From NCBI GenBank assembly GCA_900316105.1, contig ONBR01000006.1, positions 62,001-126,000 on the forward strand: a DNA stretch of 64,000 nucleotides. The letters run 5' to 3'. Source of the DNA: an uncultured Olsenella sp. (lineage in GTDB: Bacteria > Actinomycetota > Coriobacteriia > Coriobacteriales > Atopobiaceae). Within the stretch, counting starts at the first letter, position 1. Each line of letters opens with the position of its first letter. This document shows positions 40,132 to 49,087 of this stretch, in pieces. The position numbers were made by a program, and so were the translations under genes. Below the pieces are notes generated by a model. That model was not told the DNA's origin. It saw only the letters and a list, made by a program, of their open reading frames with translations, and did no database searches.

Positions 40132-40166
40132 GGCGGGCGGGTGCATCCTTGCGCACCACGCCCGCC
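40132..40166 (-). terminator. Hairpin after the YtxH gene
   Basis: GGCGGGC (40132-40138) pairs with GCCCGCC (40160-40166), with inner GTGCATCC/GGATGC-like pairing. A second short stem AAAGCCC/GGGCTTT (40100-40120) follows on the minus strand. Confidence 0.5.
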
Positions 40167-40226
40167 ACAAATTCGATGTGCAAAGTGACGAGCACTGCCT
40201 TACAGCATACCCATCACACCTGCTTC

Positions 40227-40688
40227 CTAGGCCTCCTTGGGAGCCTCTGCCGCCGCGTCCTCGTCGCCACCGGCAACCTCGACATGCACGGGCTCAACGG
40301 GCTCAACGGGTTCGCCCTCCTCGGTGGGGGTGACCTTGTCTGCCACGGTGTTCACGGCATCCTGGACCTGTGCCGAGGTGGCGCCGACCACGTCGGACAG
40401 GGAGTTACGCAGCTGGTCCATGCGCTCGCGAGCAAGGTCGACCTTTGCACGGAGCTCGTCGCTCGTGGCATCAACGCCGGGACGGACGTTGTTGATCTTC
40501 TCCATAACGACGCGAGAACCGCGCTCGTAGGAGTCCACTGCGCTATCCCATGCGTCATTGACCACGTCGGCCGTCATGGCGCGACTCTCGGCACCAGACC
40601 TCGGGGCGAGCATGACTCCGGCAACGACGCCTGCGGCCGCACCGATGATGCCGCCAACGATAAATCCCAAAGTACCCTTTGCGCTCAT
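40227..40688 (-). CDS. YtxH-domain protein
   Basis: A 153-residue protein beginning MSAKGTLGFIVGGIIGAAAGVVAGVMLAPRSG, the glycine-rich membrane helix and APRSG motif that define the YtxH family. The rest is helical and charged (ELRAKVDLARERMDQLRNSLSDV) and ends with a VEPVEPVHVEV acidic tail. Such proteins are often general-stress proteins in Gram-positives. Monocistronic; function unknown beyond family. Confidence 0.85.
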   Translation of the reverse strand: MSAKGTLGFIVGGIIGAAAGVVAGVMLAPRSGAESRAMTADVVNDAWDSAVDSYERGSRVVMEKINNVRPGVDATSDELRAKVDLARERMDQLRNSLSDVVGATSAQVQDAVNTVADKVTPTEEGEPVEPVEPVHVEVAGGDEDAAAEAPKEA

Positions 40689-40804
40689 GACGTCCTCCTG
40701 TTGGTTATGGCCTTGTGGCCTGTGGTCGTGCGGCTTAGCCTAGGCTGGTCGCATCCCTCTGCAAATCATCCAAACGCCGCATGACACACGGCAACTAAGA
40801 CACT

Positions 40805-42247
40805 CTAACGCACCCTGCGAGGTCCAGGGATGTATTCCTCGTGGACGGGGGCAGACTCGCTCTTTTGCGGCTCATCCTCGGGCAGGCCGTCCTCGTAGTG
40901 GCGAACCTTTGAAGCCTCGTCCTCGACGGGCTCCTCGCCATCCTCCCCCTGAGCACGAGCCTCTGCGAGGGCATCCTGGTTGTCCTTGTACTGATCGGTG
41001 AGGTCCTGAATCTGCTGGGCGTTGCGCTCGTTCTCCTCGGCTTCCTTCTGCTCGGGGTCAACCTTCGCATCAGGCCCCAGGTACTCCACGCGCTCGTCGG
41101 GCTTCACAGGCTCCACGACAGGCTCGGACGCAAAGGCATCATCGGGATTCTCGGAGTACTCCTTGTCCAGGAGCTCAGACTCGGAGAGCTCCTCGGCAGG
41201 CTCGTCCTTGGCAACTGCCTTGCCCTTGGACTCAAAGACCGACTCCTCTGCGGCCTCCTCAATGTCCTCGGACTCCCTGGACGCCGCCTTCTCCTCGGCC
41301 TCCTTCTCCTCGGCTGCTGCCACCTCTGCCGCCTCAGTTCCGTCAATGTACGACACAGTTGTCTCCTCCATCGACTGATCGTCCTCAAGGGACGGTGCCA
41401 CCTCTGCTGCCGCAGGCTCTGCGGTAGCAGTCACTTCCTCAGTCTGTACGGCAGCGGCCTCTGCCTGGGCGCGGCGACGCTCCTCGTCCTGGCGGCTGAT
41501 CTCGTCCAGATCGACCGCCCAGGAGGGCATGGCCGCCCGGCGGGCCGCCTCGGCCTCCTCCTCGCGGCGACGAATCTCCTCCTCGGCGGCCTTTCGGTCG
41601 GCCTCCTCGAGGGCCATCGCCTCTGCCTGCACCTTCGCGCGAGCCTCGGCAATCTGCTCCTCGCGCTCGGCAATCTGCTCCTCACGCTCCTGGAGCTTGC
41701 GCTGGTACTCCGCGGTAACCTCGGCACGCAGCTCATCCTCAACCTGCTGGCGATAGGTCACCTCGTGAATCTCGCCGATGTTCTGCACCATGCTGGTCAG
41801 TCCGGCAACGATGGCCTCCACATCGGGCACGGGATCTCCGCCGCCACCAAAGGCCCAGTTGGCAATCCAGACGGCACTGGAGAGGGCACCCATGACTAGG
41901 ACGTCATCGGGGCAGGAGAGCTCGATGTCAAAGCTGCGGTCGTCTTCCTCCACGGGGAAGGTACGGCCAGAGATAATCTCTGCAGACTCGCTGGACTGCG
42001 AGAGGAGCTCGACCGTCATATGCTCCAGGAGGTGAGCGATCTCGGTGTCACCCATGACACCCTTGAAGGTCTCCTCCCTGTCGCCCATGCACACATGCTC
42101 GGTGATGTGGGGCATCAGGTAGTAGATGCGCGAGGTGGCCACCAGGTCCTCGCTAGTCATGAGAGGAGCGCCCTCGACGATGCGCACGCGCGCCGTCAGG
42201 TTTTCCAGGCCTACCCGGACCCTCTTGATTGAAATCATCTGTGCCAT
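40805..42247 (-). CDS. Cyanophycin-synthetase-N-like domain fused to coiled coil and acidic tail
   Basis: A 480-residue protein, start ATG at 42247. Residues 1-160 (ISIKRVRVGLENLTARVRIVEGAP; DTEIAHLLEHMTVELLSQ; ISGRTFPVEEDDRSFDIEL) resemble the N-terminal domain of cyanophycin synthetases, which carry an HxxEHxxxEL motif. The ATP-grasp and Mur-ligase domains are absent. Residues about 165-260 are a long coiled coil (EYQRKLQEREEQIAEREEQIAEARAK). The rest is acidic and disordered with a late RVEYLGPDAKVD segment, ending EYIPGPRRVR. I know of no function; the cyanophycin link is an inference from motif spacing. Confidence 0.6.
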   Translation of the reverse strand: MAQMISIKRVRVGLENLTARVRIVEGAPLMTSEDLVATSRIYYLMPHITEHVCMGDREETFKGVMGDTEIAHLLEHMTVELLSQSSESAEIISGRTFPVEEDDRSFDIELSCPDDVLVMGALSSAVWIANWAFGGGGDPVPDVEAIVAGLTSMVQNIGEIHEVTYRQQVEDELRAEVTAEYQRKLQEREEQIAEREEQIAEARAKVQAEAMALEEADRKAAEEEIRRREEEAEAARRAAMPSWAVDLDEISRQDEERRRAQAEAAAVQTEEVTATAEPAAAEVAPSLEDDQSMEETTVSYIDGTEAAEVAAAEEKEAEEKAASRESEDIEEAAEESVFESKGKAVAKDEPAEELSESELLDKEYSENPDDAFASEPVVEPVKPDERVEYLGPDAKVDPEQKEAEENERNAQQIQDLTDQYKDNQDALAEARAQGEDGEEPVEDEASKVRHYEDGLPEDEPQKSESAPVHEEYIPGPRRVR

Positions 42248-42365
42248 GGGCTGGAACCTTCCCTTGTACCGTCTTGTTCTGAATGCATTGTACCAGTGCG
42301 CGGCCGCGGCAGACCATTGCGCCTGTGGCAGGCCACTTCTGGCCCGTTGAGCGGGTCAGACTTTC

Positions 42366-43739
42366 CTACTTGTCCACTTGTTCTTCCTGGCCTTCCCGAG
42401 ACTCTCGTCCCTCCCTGTCAGGATCCTCGGCAGGAGGTTCGTCCGCGTCCTCCTGAGGCTCTGGCGCCGTGACGCGCACCAGGGAAACGCGACGACGCCT
42501 GAGGGACTGGACGTGGAAGGTATACCCCTCCAGCTGGAACTCGTCCCCAGGCCTGGGCAATCCGTCGAACTCGTCCAGGATGAAGCCGGCAATGGTCTCG
42601 TACTCCTCTGAATCCTCGATGGGCCAGCCGAGCTCGATGGCGTCGTCGATAGAGTAGCGGCCGTCCACCAGCCACTCGCGCTCCGAGAGCTGGGTCAGGT
42701 ATTTGTTGTCGGGATCGAACTCGTCCTCGATCTCGCCCACGACCTCCTCGACGATGTCCTCTATCGTAATGATGCCCGCGGTGCCGCCGTACTCGTCCAC
42801 GACGATGACCATGTGGTCGTGGGCACCACGCATCTCGGACAGGAGGGGGATGATGTCCTTCGTGTCAGGGACGAAGTCCGCGTGGCGCATGTAGCGCTTG
42901 ATGGGATCGGCAGCGGCGTGGTTGTCCATAGCGGGGCCGATCAGGTCCTTGATGTGGGCAATGCCCACGATGCGGTCGATGTCCTCGTGGTAGATGGGGA
43001 TACGGGAGTAGCCCTTGTCCTGCATGATGTCGATGACCGTGCCCACGGTAGTGTCGTCTTCCACGAAGGTCACGTCCACGCGAGGGACCATGACCTCGCG
43101 GGCATTGGTGTCACCCAGGTCGATGACCTCGTGAATCATGGACTTCTCCTCGGCGGAGAGCTCGTCGGAGTCACGCACCATGTAGCGGATCTCGTCCTCC
43201 GACACATCCTGACGGTCCTCGGTGCCCTTGATGTGTAGGAGAAGGGCCAGGCCGTTGGAGCTTGCCGCAGTCAACCAAACCAGGGGATGGACAACCTTTG
43301 AGAAGCCCCTGAGCGGACCCGTGACCTTCTTTGCCACGCCCTCGGCATCCGCCATGGCGATGCGCTTGGGCACAAGCTCGCCCACCACGATGGAGAAGTA
43401 GGAGACGATGAGGGTGATGATCACCGTGGCGAGCGTGTTGGCCAGGCCCTGGTCCAGGCCAAATCCAGACAGCCAGGCACCCATGGGCTCGGACAGGCTG
43501 GTGGCTGCAAATGCCGAACTAAAGAAGCCCAGGAGGGTAATGCCCACCTGAATGGTGGCCAGGAAGCGGCTGGGGTTCTCCACGGCATCGGAAGCAGCCG
43601 CAGCGCGCTTGTCGCCCTCCTCTGCCTCATGGTCCAGAAGGACCTTGTGTGCCGTAGAAAGTGCCATCTCCGACATGGAGAAATACCCGTTGAAGATGGT
43701 CAGAATTACCGTAACCGCAATCGATATGGCTATGTTCAT
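42366..43739 (-). CDS. CNNM/CorC-type transporter with CBS pair (hemolysin family)
   Basis: A 457-residue membrane protein. The N-terminal DUF21/CNNM domain (residues 1-190) has four helices, opening [30 protein letters not shown] and including [21 protein letters not shown] pair follows ([71 protein letters not shown]). The C-terminal CorC_HlyC domain ([16 protein letters not shown]...) ends in an acidic tail. Relatives export magnesium or sodium, so this may complement the importers upstream. Earlier 'hemolysin' naming is historical. Confidence 0.93.
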   Translation of the reverse strand: MNIAISIAVTVILTIFNGYFSMSEMALSTAHKVLLDHEAEEGDKRAAAASDAVENPSRFLATIQVGITLLGFFSSAFAATSLSEPMGAWLSGFGLDQGLANTLATVIITLIVSYFSIVVGELVPKRIAMADAEGVAKKVTGPLRGFSKVVHPLVWLTAASSNGLALLLHIKGTEDRQDVSEDEIRYMVRDSDELSAEEKSMIHEVIDLGDTNAREVMVPRVDVTFVEDDTTVGTVIDIMQDKGYSRIPIYHEDIDRIVGIAHIKDLIGPAMDNHAAADPIKRYMRHADFVPDTKDIIPLLSEMRGAHDHMVIVVDEYGGTAGIITIEDIVEEVVGEIEDEFDPDNKYLTQLSEREWLVDGRYSIDDAIELGWPIEDSEEYETIAGFILDEFDGLPRPGDEFQLEGYTFHVQSLRRRRVSLVRVTAPEPQEDADEPPAEDPDREGRESREGQEEQVDK

Positions 43740-43842
43740 GTGCGCGTGTGCGCCCTCCCCGTTCTAGGCCGCAGCGGACTCCTGGTCCGCATCGGTGTAA
43801 ATGTTAACAGTGTAGCAAAAGCGGGGACCTTCTCTGTAACGG

Positions 43843-44300
43843 CTAGGTATTGTGACCAATCCGCAACCCATGAGCCAAAAGGAGACGGGCCACTTTTGGC
43901 TCATTGAAAATGACGTTCTCCATAATGTGAGTCTCTTCCTGCTGCCTGAAGCCAAGCCGAGCCTTGCGCAGGCCAACATCCTCGAAGTAGTACTTGAGTG
44001 GCGTGCCGATATACTGCTTGCCCTTCACGCCATAACGCTTGGCGGAACTTATCAGGAAGGCGTCCTGAAAGTAGTCCAGATACTTCTTGATGGTGGGATC
44101 GCTGAGATCAGCCCTCTCAACGCTGCGGAAGGTGCTGGCAAGCCTCTGAGGGTTGGTGAACGACCCGACTGATGAGGACACGGCGTTTACCAGCTCCGAG
44201 AGCTGGGCATCGTTGCGTACGTGATTGCTCTCAACTATGTCACGCAGGTAGGTCTCGTCAAAGAGGCGGCTGAGGTAAGAGGCCTTGTCTTCGTCGGTGC
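43843..44300 (-). pseudogene. C-terminal fragment of a COG1373-type AAA ATPase (DUF4143)
   Basis: The minus-strand frame gives KASYLSRLFDETYLRDIVESNH, then a YLDYFQDAFLISSAKRYGVKGKQYIGTPLKYYFEDVGLRKA block and HIMENVIFNE. These are the DUF4143 parts of the ATPase family. No Walker motifs precede it; the upstream frame is broken near 44300. The typical end with a nuclease-like lobe is missing, because the frame runs into the palindrome at 43869-43903 and its last residues (LLLAHGLRIGHNT) come from that repeat. It is therefore truncated at both ends. The N-terminal part of such an ATPase lies at 46264-46599 in the same orientation. Confidence 0.8.
43869..43903. repeat. Palindromic repeat family C, left copy
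   Basis: ATGAGCCAAAAGGAGACGGG followed by CCACTTTTGGCTCAT. It is the inverted counterpart of 46651-46685; the two differ at two of 35 positions when one is reversed. Confidence 0.85.
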
Positions 44301-44512
44301 GAAGACAACGAAGCCTCGCTCCCCGTGCGCGGACCACGAGAGAAGAAGAGGGTATAGGGCTTATTGGCAGCATGACCGGCGGCAGCATCTATACCGTCAA
44401 CCACACCCAAGCCCAAGGTGTCCGTCGTCAGCACCAGCCGCTCCCCCTGATTGGCCCCAGGCGACGCAAGGGCGCAGTGGGGCCAGTAAAACATGAGAGG
44501 CCGCTTGGCTGG
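44301..44512. other. Decayed sequence beside the ATPase fragment
   Basis: A minus-strand open stretch can be read as ERLVLTTDTLGLGVVDGID and NKPYTLFFSRG, but it does not continue into the neighbouring fragment. I cannot assign it and see no start site; it is probably remnant DNA. Confidence 0.4.
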
Positions 44513-45892
44513 CTATTGCGGTTTCGCCATTACATACGCGTGCGCCCTTGTCGGACTTTCGACGAGCCTTCCCGCCTCAACGAGGTGCCTGATCTTCCTT
44601 TGGGCGGTCCTGGTCGTTACGCCGCCGGCCTTGGCAAGACTCGAACTCGTCACAAAGCCATCGCGCTCCACTATGGATGAGACAAGCGCGAGCGCGCCCA
44701 GACCGCCATCCATCCGTCCTCCCGCCAACACAGGGACGAACGCCCTAAAGACGTCTCCATCCTCAAGGGTGGGCACCCTGCCGCTGTAGAGCAGCGAGTA
44801 TCGGTTGAGGTTTCGCACGCCACTGCCCAGCTCCTCAGCCCGCCCAATGCTCGCGAAAAAGCGAGCGATGATGGGGTTCTTGGGAATAGGGTTGAAATCC
44901 GACAGGCTGAGCCTGCCCTCGTAGAGTGCCCGGCTGGCGTTCTGGGTGGATATCGCATCGTCATCTATCACGATCCTGGCGACAAAGGGGCTCAGATACT
45001 CGCGGTGAATCAGCAAGTTGGACACAAGCTCGCGCACTATGATGTTTCGCGCGCTTACCCGTTGGTCTCCCTCCAGAGCAAAACGGTCGGGAAGATGCCT
45101 GCGCGCGAACTCGGATATTTGGTCGTACGCTTCGATGAGGTTGGTCTCCACGATAAGACGGTCGTCATAGCGGTCGGTGTTTTCATGTCGGCATATTGCG
45201 TCTGTGCGATAGGCCGGGCATACGTCAGCAATAAGCTCGTCAGTCCCAAGGAGAAGAACCGAGGCGAGCGTGAACCCCTCCTCGCCCGTATCGCGGTTGC
45301 GAAGAACGAGCCGCGCACTGCGGAGGAGCTCATCGTTACTAAGCTCACCCCAAGGGTGATCGGGCGACTTTGATACGGCCATCCTCCTCGCGCGATCTAT
45401 GAGATCGTCTCGGATTTCGCTGCGGTCGATGTACTTGTACACGCGATTCTCGGTATATAGGTTCTGCTTGCGCGCATAGAGCAGCGCAATCTGATCGACG
45501 CCCGTGATTTTTACGTCCGTGTCAGCCAAGCGGTCGTAGACCACACCCTTGTAGCGATATACCGCAGGACCCATGGGCACCCAAACTCGCACGACGACAG
45601 TGTCCTCGTCGCAGGCGATGTCTTCCATCTCAGCAAGCGGTGCGGGGTCGAACAGCTTGGGGTTGTTGAGGACATTTGCGATGTTGCGCTTTACCTCAAG
45701 GGCACGCCTGCGTTGCATTCCCTCGACTCGACCTTCGTCTGTGACCCCTAGGAAGAGGTTGCCTCCCTGACGATTAGCAAAGGAGCAAATCGTTTCGAAG
45801 GTGTCAGCACCGGGAAGGGACCCGCAACGCTTGAGCTCGCGCATGAGCCCCTCGCCATCGCTAATGTGCTTGAGCATGCCTTCGTAATCCAT
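44513..45892 (-). CDS. AlbA_2 (Schlafen-type) domain ATP-binding regulator
   Basis: A 459-residue protein. The ATG at 45892 (MDYEGML) follows GGGGAG by six bases; ATG at 45898 is too close to that site. Residues 10-125 are the AlbA_2 fold (ETICSFANRQGGNLFLGVTDEGRVEGM and VPMGPAVYRYKGVVYDRLADTDVKI). Residues about 260-370 match the HATPase_c_4 type segment (IIVRELVSNLLIHREYLSPFVARIVIDDDAI, IARFFASIGRAEELGSGVRNL). A C-terminal winged helix is likely (FVTSSSLAKAGGVTTRTAQRKIRHLVEAGRLV). Members are described as transcriptional regulators or accessory genes. It lies inside the island bounded by the 35-bp inverted repeat. Confidence 0.85.
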   Translation of the reverse strand: MDYEGMLKHISDGEGLMRELKRCGSLPGADTFETICSFANRQGGNLFLGVTDEGRVEGMQRRRALEVKRNIANVLNNPKLFDPAPLAEMEDIACDEDTVVVRVWVPMGPAVYRYKGVVYDRLADTDVKITGVDQIALLYARKQNLYTENRVYKYIDRSEIRDDLIDRARRMAVSKSPDHPWGELSNDELLRSARLVLRNRDTGEEGFTLASVLLLGTDELIADVCPAYRTDAICRHENTDRYDDRLIVETNLIEAYDQISEFARRHLPDRFALEGDQRVSARNIIVRELVSNLLIHREYLSPFVARIVIDDDAISTQNASRALYEGRLSLSDFNPIPKNPIIARFFASIGRAEELGSGVRNLNRYSLLYSGRVPTLEDGDVFRAFVPVLAGGRMDGGLGALALVSSIVERDGFVTSSSLAKAGGVTTRTAQRKIRHLVEAGRLVESPTRAHAYVMAKPQ

Positions 45893-46263
45893 GGCCATCT
45901 CCCCAGTCAGCTCGTACCGTGACGCATCAATTTAGGGTCCGCGATGCATCTTGTAGTTGCCAGGCGACACTGTCGCGACAGGATCTGTCGCTTGTCGTCT
46001 AAAATACCACAGCCCACGCCCTAACGGGCGACACTGTCGCGACATTGCCGTCGCTTGTCGCCCAAGGCCACCATAGGCCACAACCACACGCGCGGCACTG
46101 CGAGGTCGGCCTTGTCAGGACGTCTTTTGGGCGTAGAGCTGGAAGAGGTGGGAGACGATGCGCTCCTCGTCGCCGTTGAAGGAGACGCCGTAGGCGGCCT
46201 CTACATGCTGGTCTTCTTGGGCCTTCTTGGCCAGGAGAACATGCGGATCGAGGGCTTCAGATA
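45893..46263. other. Spacer with two copies of a TGTCGC palindrome
   Basis: 45963-45999 and 46026-46063 both carry GGCGACACTGTCGCGACA and a later GTCGCTTGTCG; in the second copy GGGCGACA and TGTCGCCC pair. The remaining sequence can be read on the minus strand as LAKKAQEDQHVEAAYGVSFNG..., an open stretch I cannot identify; no start or homology supports it. Confidence 0.55.
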
Positions 46264-46659
46264 CTACCTCTTCTGCGACGACGATCCGCTCAGCACCACC
46301 TTCAGGGGTACTGAGTTGCGGCGGTCGGCATCCCAGAGCGACTTCACGACATCCTGCCAATGAGGTATCTTCTGCACCTCGTCAACCACAAGAATCGCAG
46401 GTCCCTCCCCACCGCGTGTCATGTTGCGCGCCCGTTGCCATTCAGTCGAGAGCCAGTCTGCATTTCGTACGAATGCGTCGTCCGCGCTTGCGTAATGCGA
46501 CGCGGCGTCGATGTGTCTGAGCGCCTGTGTAATCATCGTGCTCTTGCCCGTCTGGCGCGGCACTCCGTGCGCAGCTACGAGCACAACGACAGATGGCGGC
46601 CGGGACTGGCGGTGGCCTGTCGTGCAGACTGCCGCCGTTTGTCCGACCCGATGAGCCAA
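46264..46659 (-). pseudogene. N-terminal fragment of a COG1373-type AAA ATPase
   Basis: The frame encodes a Walker A loop (GVPRQTGKSTMITQAL), Walker B (AILVVDEVQKIPHWQDVV) and a sensor-like LKVVLSGSSS, after which it stops. Real homology starts near VVVLVAAHG (about 46595); the codons before that lie towards the family C palindrome at 46651-46685. About 130 codons remain of a gene that should have about 400. Fragment order and strand match the C-terminal piece at 43843-44300, suggesting either one gene split by insertion of the AlbA_2 region or two decayed paralogues. Confidence 0.8.
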
Positions 46660-46685
46660 AAGTGGCCTGTCCCCTTTTGGCTCAT
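46651..46685. repeat. Palindromic repeat family C, right copy
   Basis: ATGAGCCAAAAGTGGCCTGT followed by CCCCTTTTGGCTCAT. With 43869-43903 it forms a 35-bp inverted repeat bracketing 2.8 kb. Confidence 0.85.
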
Positions 46686-46830
46686 CGGCTTCCCGCCCCG
46701 CCTACGGTGCATTTCTCTCGCGCCACCCGAATGCATGGGCACGACTCGTGCCGACACACTTATGTTGAGAACACGTGTCATATCGTTGCGCCGCGTGCGC
46801 CCCGGGATGTACGCGGCTTGAGGAGGCATT

Positions 46831-48906
46831 ATGGCTGCAGGAACCGAAAGGGTAAAGAATCTCGCGCTCGTGGGCCAAGGTGGCGTGGGCAAAACCATGC
46901 TTGCCGAGGCCATGCTGCACCTGACGGGCAAGACGACCCGCCTGGGTGGCCACGCTGGCACAAAGCCCACGCTGGACTATGACAGCGAGGAGAGCGCTCG
47001 TGGCTTCTCCATCTCTACGACTATCGCTCCCATCGAGTACGCTGGTTGCCGCATCAACGTCCTCGACGCTCCCTGCTACCCCGACTTCGTGGGCGACGCC
47101 TACGGTGCCCTATCCGCCGTGGAGACCGCCCTCTTTGTGGTGGATGCCGCCTCTGGACCTGGCGCCATCACCACCCGCCTCTGGTACGCCGCCGAGGACC
47201 TGTCCCTGGCACGCGCTCTCTTCATCAACCGTCTGGACCGTCCCGACGCCGATTGGGACACCGCCCTTCTGACCGCCCAGGACCGCTTTGGCAATAGGCT
47301 CGCCGCGGTCACCATCCCCATGGGCTCGGGCGATGCCTTCTCGGGCATCACCGACGTCGTACACATGAAGGCTCGCCACCTCGAGGACGGCAAGCCCGTG
47401 GTCGAGGATATTCCCGCTGACTTCCAGGATGCCGCCCAGCAGGCACATGATCAGCTGGTGGAGCTTGTCGTCGAGGCAGACGACGAGCTGATGATGAGGT
47501 ACCTGGACGGTGGCGAGATCACCACCGAGGAGCTGGAGGGCCTGCTGGCAAAGGCAATCCTGGACCGCGTCTTCGTTCCCGTCTTTGCGGGCTCCTGCGT
47601 GCGCGAGGAGGGTGTCATCTCGCTCCTGGAGGATGTGTCCCAGTGGTTCCCCACGATGGCCGACTATGGCCGCGTGCCCCTGGTCAACGGCGAGGAGCTG
47701 GACATCAGCCCCGACGACGACCGTCCCGTCGCCTTTGTCTTCAAGTCCCTGCAGGACCAGCAGAACGGCAAGCTTTCCTTCATCAAGGTCCTTGCCGGTA
47801 CGATCAAGCCCGGTGTCGAGCTCAACAACGCCCGTACCCGCAAGTCCGAGCGCCTTGGGCATCTCTATAGCATGATGGGTCGCGAAATGACCGACCTCAA
47901 GGAAGTCGCGGCTGGAGACATCTGCGTCGTCCCCAAGCTGGATGCGCTGACGGGCGACACCCTGTCCGTGACCGGCAAGGTCGAGGCTGCTGCCTTCCGC
48001 TTCCCCAACTCGCTCTATCGTGTGGCTATCGAGCCCGACGAGCGTGGTGGCGAGGGCAAGCTCTATGCCTTCCTGGAGAAGTCCGCTGACGCCGATCCGA
48101 CCCTTACCGTCGAGCGTGACGAGAACACCGGACAGACCGTGGTCTCCGCCATCGGCGAGGCTCAGGTCTCCGTCCTCCTGGATCGCCTGGAGGAGCGTAC
48201 GGGCGTGAAGGCCCATACCGTCAAGCTGCGCATTCCCTATCGCGAGACCATCCGCCGCGTGGCAAGCGCCCAGGGCAGGCACAAGAAGCAGACCGGTGGT
48301 GCTGGCCAGTACGGCGACTGCTGGCTGCGCATCGAGCCCAATCCCGGCACTGGTTATGAGTTCGTGGACGAGGTCGTCGGCGGCCACATCCCGCGCAACT
48401 TCATCCCCGCCATCGACAAGGGCGTCCAGGAGACCATGGCTGACGGCGTCGTTGCCGGCTACCCCATGATCGACGTGAAGGTCGCCGTCTACGACGGCTC
48501 CTATCACCCCGTCGACTCCAACGAGATGGCCTTCAAGACCGCCGCGCGCATCGGCTTCCAAAAGGCGGTTGCCCAGGCAGAGCCCGTCCTGCTCGAGCCC
48601 ATGGCGCACCTTTCCATCACTGTGCCCGACTCCTACGCAGGCTCCGTGATGGGCGACGTCTCCGCTTCGCGTGGTCGTGTGGAGGGCATGGCTGCCACAG
48701 ACGACAAGGGCGCCCTGGCAGGCTACACCACCATCGAGGCCACGGTGCCCTACGCCGAGGTCACCGACTATGCATCACGCCTGCGTTCGCTGTCGCGTGG
48801 CACGGGCGAGTTCACCTTGGAGATCTCGGGCTACGAGCAGGTACCCCACGACGTTCAGGAGAAGCTGGCAGAGGAGTACGCGCAGCGCCGTGCCGAGGGC
48901 AGGTAG
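46831..48906 (+). CDS. EF-G-like translation GTPase paralogue (EF-G2 type)
   Basis: A 691-residue five-domain protein; ATG at 46831 follows GAGGAGG. All EF-G domains can be followed: G domain (1-270), domain II (DRPVAFVFKSLQDQQNGKLSFIKVLAG), domains III-V (PTLTVERDENTGQTVVSAIGE; GGAGQYGDCWLRIEP; HLSITVPDSYAGSVMGDVSASRGRVEGM). The G motifs deviate: G1 is GQGGVGKT (15-22), G3 is DAPCYPDF (79-86) so the catalytic histidine is tyrosine, and G4 is NRLD rather than NKMD. Actinobacterial EF-G2 proteins with similar changes are reported to lack ribosome-stimulated GTPase activity. It is not next to ribosomal genes, so it is the accessory copy. Confidence 0.9.
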   Translation: MAAGTERVKNLALVGQGGVGKTMLAEAMLHLTGKTTRLGGHAGTKPTLDYDSEESARGFSISTTIAPIEYAGCRINVLDAPCYPDFVGDAYGALSAVETALFVVDAASGPGAITTRLWYAAEDLSLARALFINRLDRPDADWDTALLTAQDRFGNRLAAVTIPMGSGDAFSGITDVVHMKARHLEDGKPVVEDIPADFQDAAQQAHDQLVELVVEADDELMMRYLDGGEITTEELEGLLAKAILDRVFVPVFAGSCVREEGVISLLEDVSQWFPTMADYGRVPLVNGEELDISPDDDRPVAFVFKSLQDQQNGKLSFIKVLAGTIKPGVELNNARTRKSERLGHLYSMMGREMTDLKEVAAGDICVVPKLDALTGDTLSVTGKVEAAAFRFPNSLYRVAIEPDERGGEGKLYAFLEKSADADPTLTVERDENTGQTVVSAIGEAQVSVLLDRLEERTGVKAHTVKLRIPYRETIRRVASAQGRHKKQTGGAGQYGDCWLRIEPNPGTGYEFVDEVVGGHIPRNFIPAIDKGVQETMADGVVAGYPMIDVKVAVYDGSYHPVDSNEMAFKTAARIGFQKAVAQAEPVLLEPMAHLSITVPDSYAGSVMGDVSASRGRVEGMAATDDKGALAGYTTIEATVPYAEVTDYASRLRSLSRGTGEFTLEISGYEQVPHDVQEKLAEEYAQRRAEGR

Positions 48907-48960
48907 GACCCAGGTGAATAATTAGGCGGCTGGCCATACTGAGACAGCGCCGAAAACCCG

Positions 48961-48997
48961 ATGGCGCCCAGTGGAAAACCACTGGGCGCCATTCTCT
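48961..48997. terminator. Perfect 14-base hairpin between converging genes
   Basis: ATGGCGCCCAGTGG (48961-48974) and CCACTGGGCGCCAT (48979-48992), loop AAAA, then TCTCTAG. It probably ends the EF-G-like gene and may serve the opposite radical SAM gene. Confidence 0.75.
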
Positions 48998-49087
48998 AGG
49001 AAAGGAGGGCGCCCGTGCGTTGCGGACACCCTCCTGCTTTGACCTGCCTTGGTGGACCCTGACGCCCTTGCATCAGGTCGAGCCCTC

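Noticed and set aside
46115-46360. 81-codon minus-strand frame ending FQLYAQKTS
   Set aside because: No start signal or recognisable domain, and it overlaps the ATPase fragment in another frame; treated as remnant DNA.
47110-48609. 499-codon minus-strand open frame
   Set aside because: Antisense of the EF-G-like gene.
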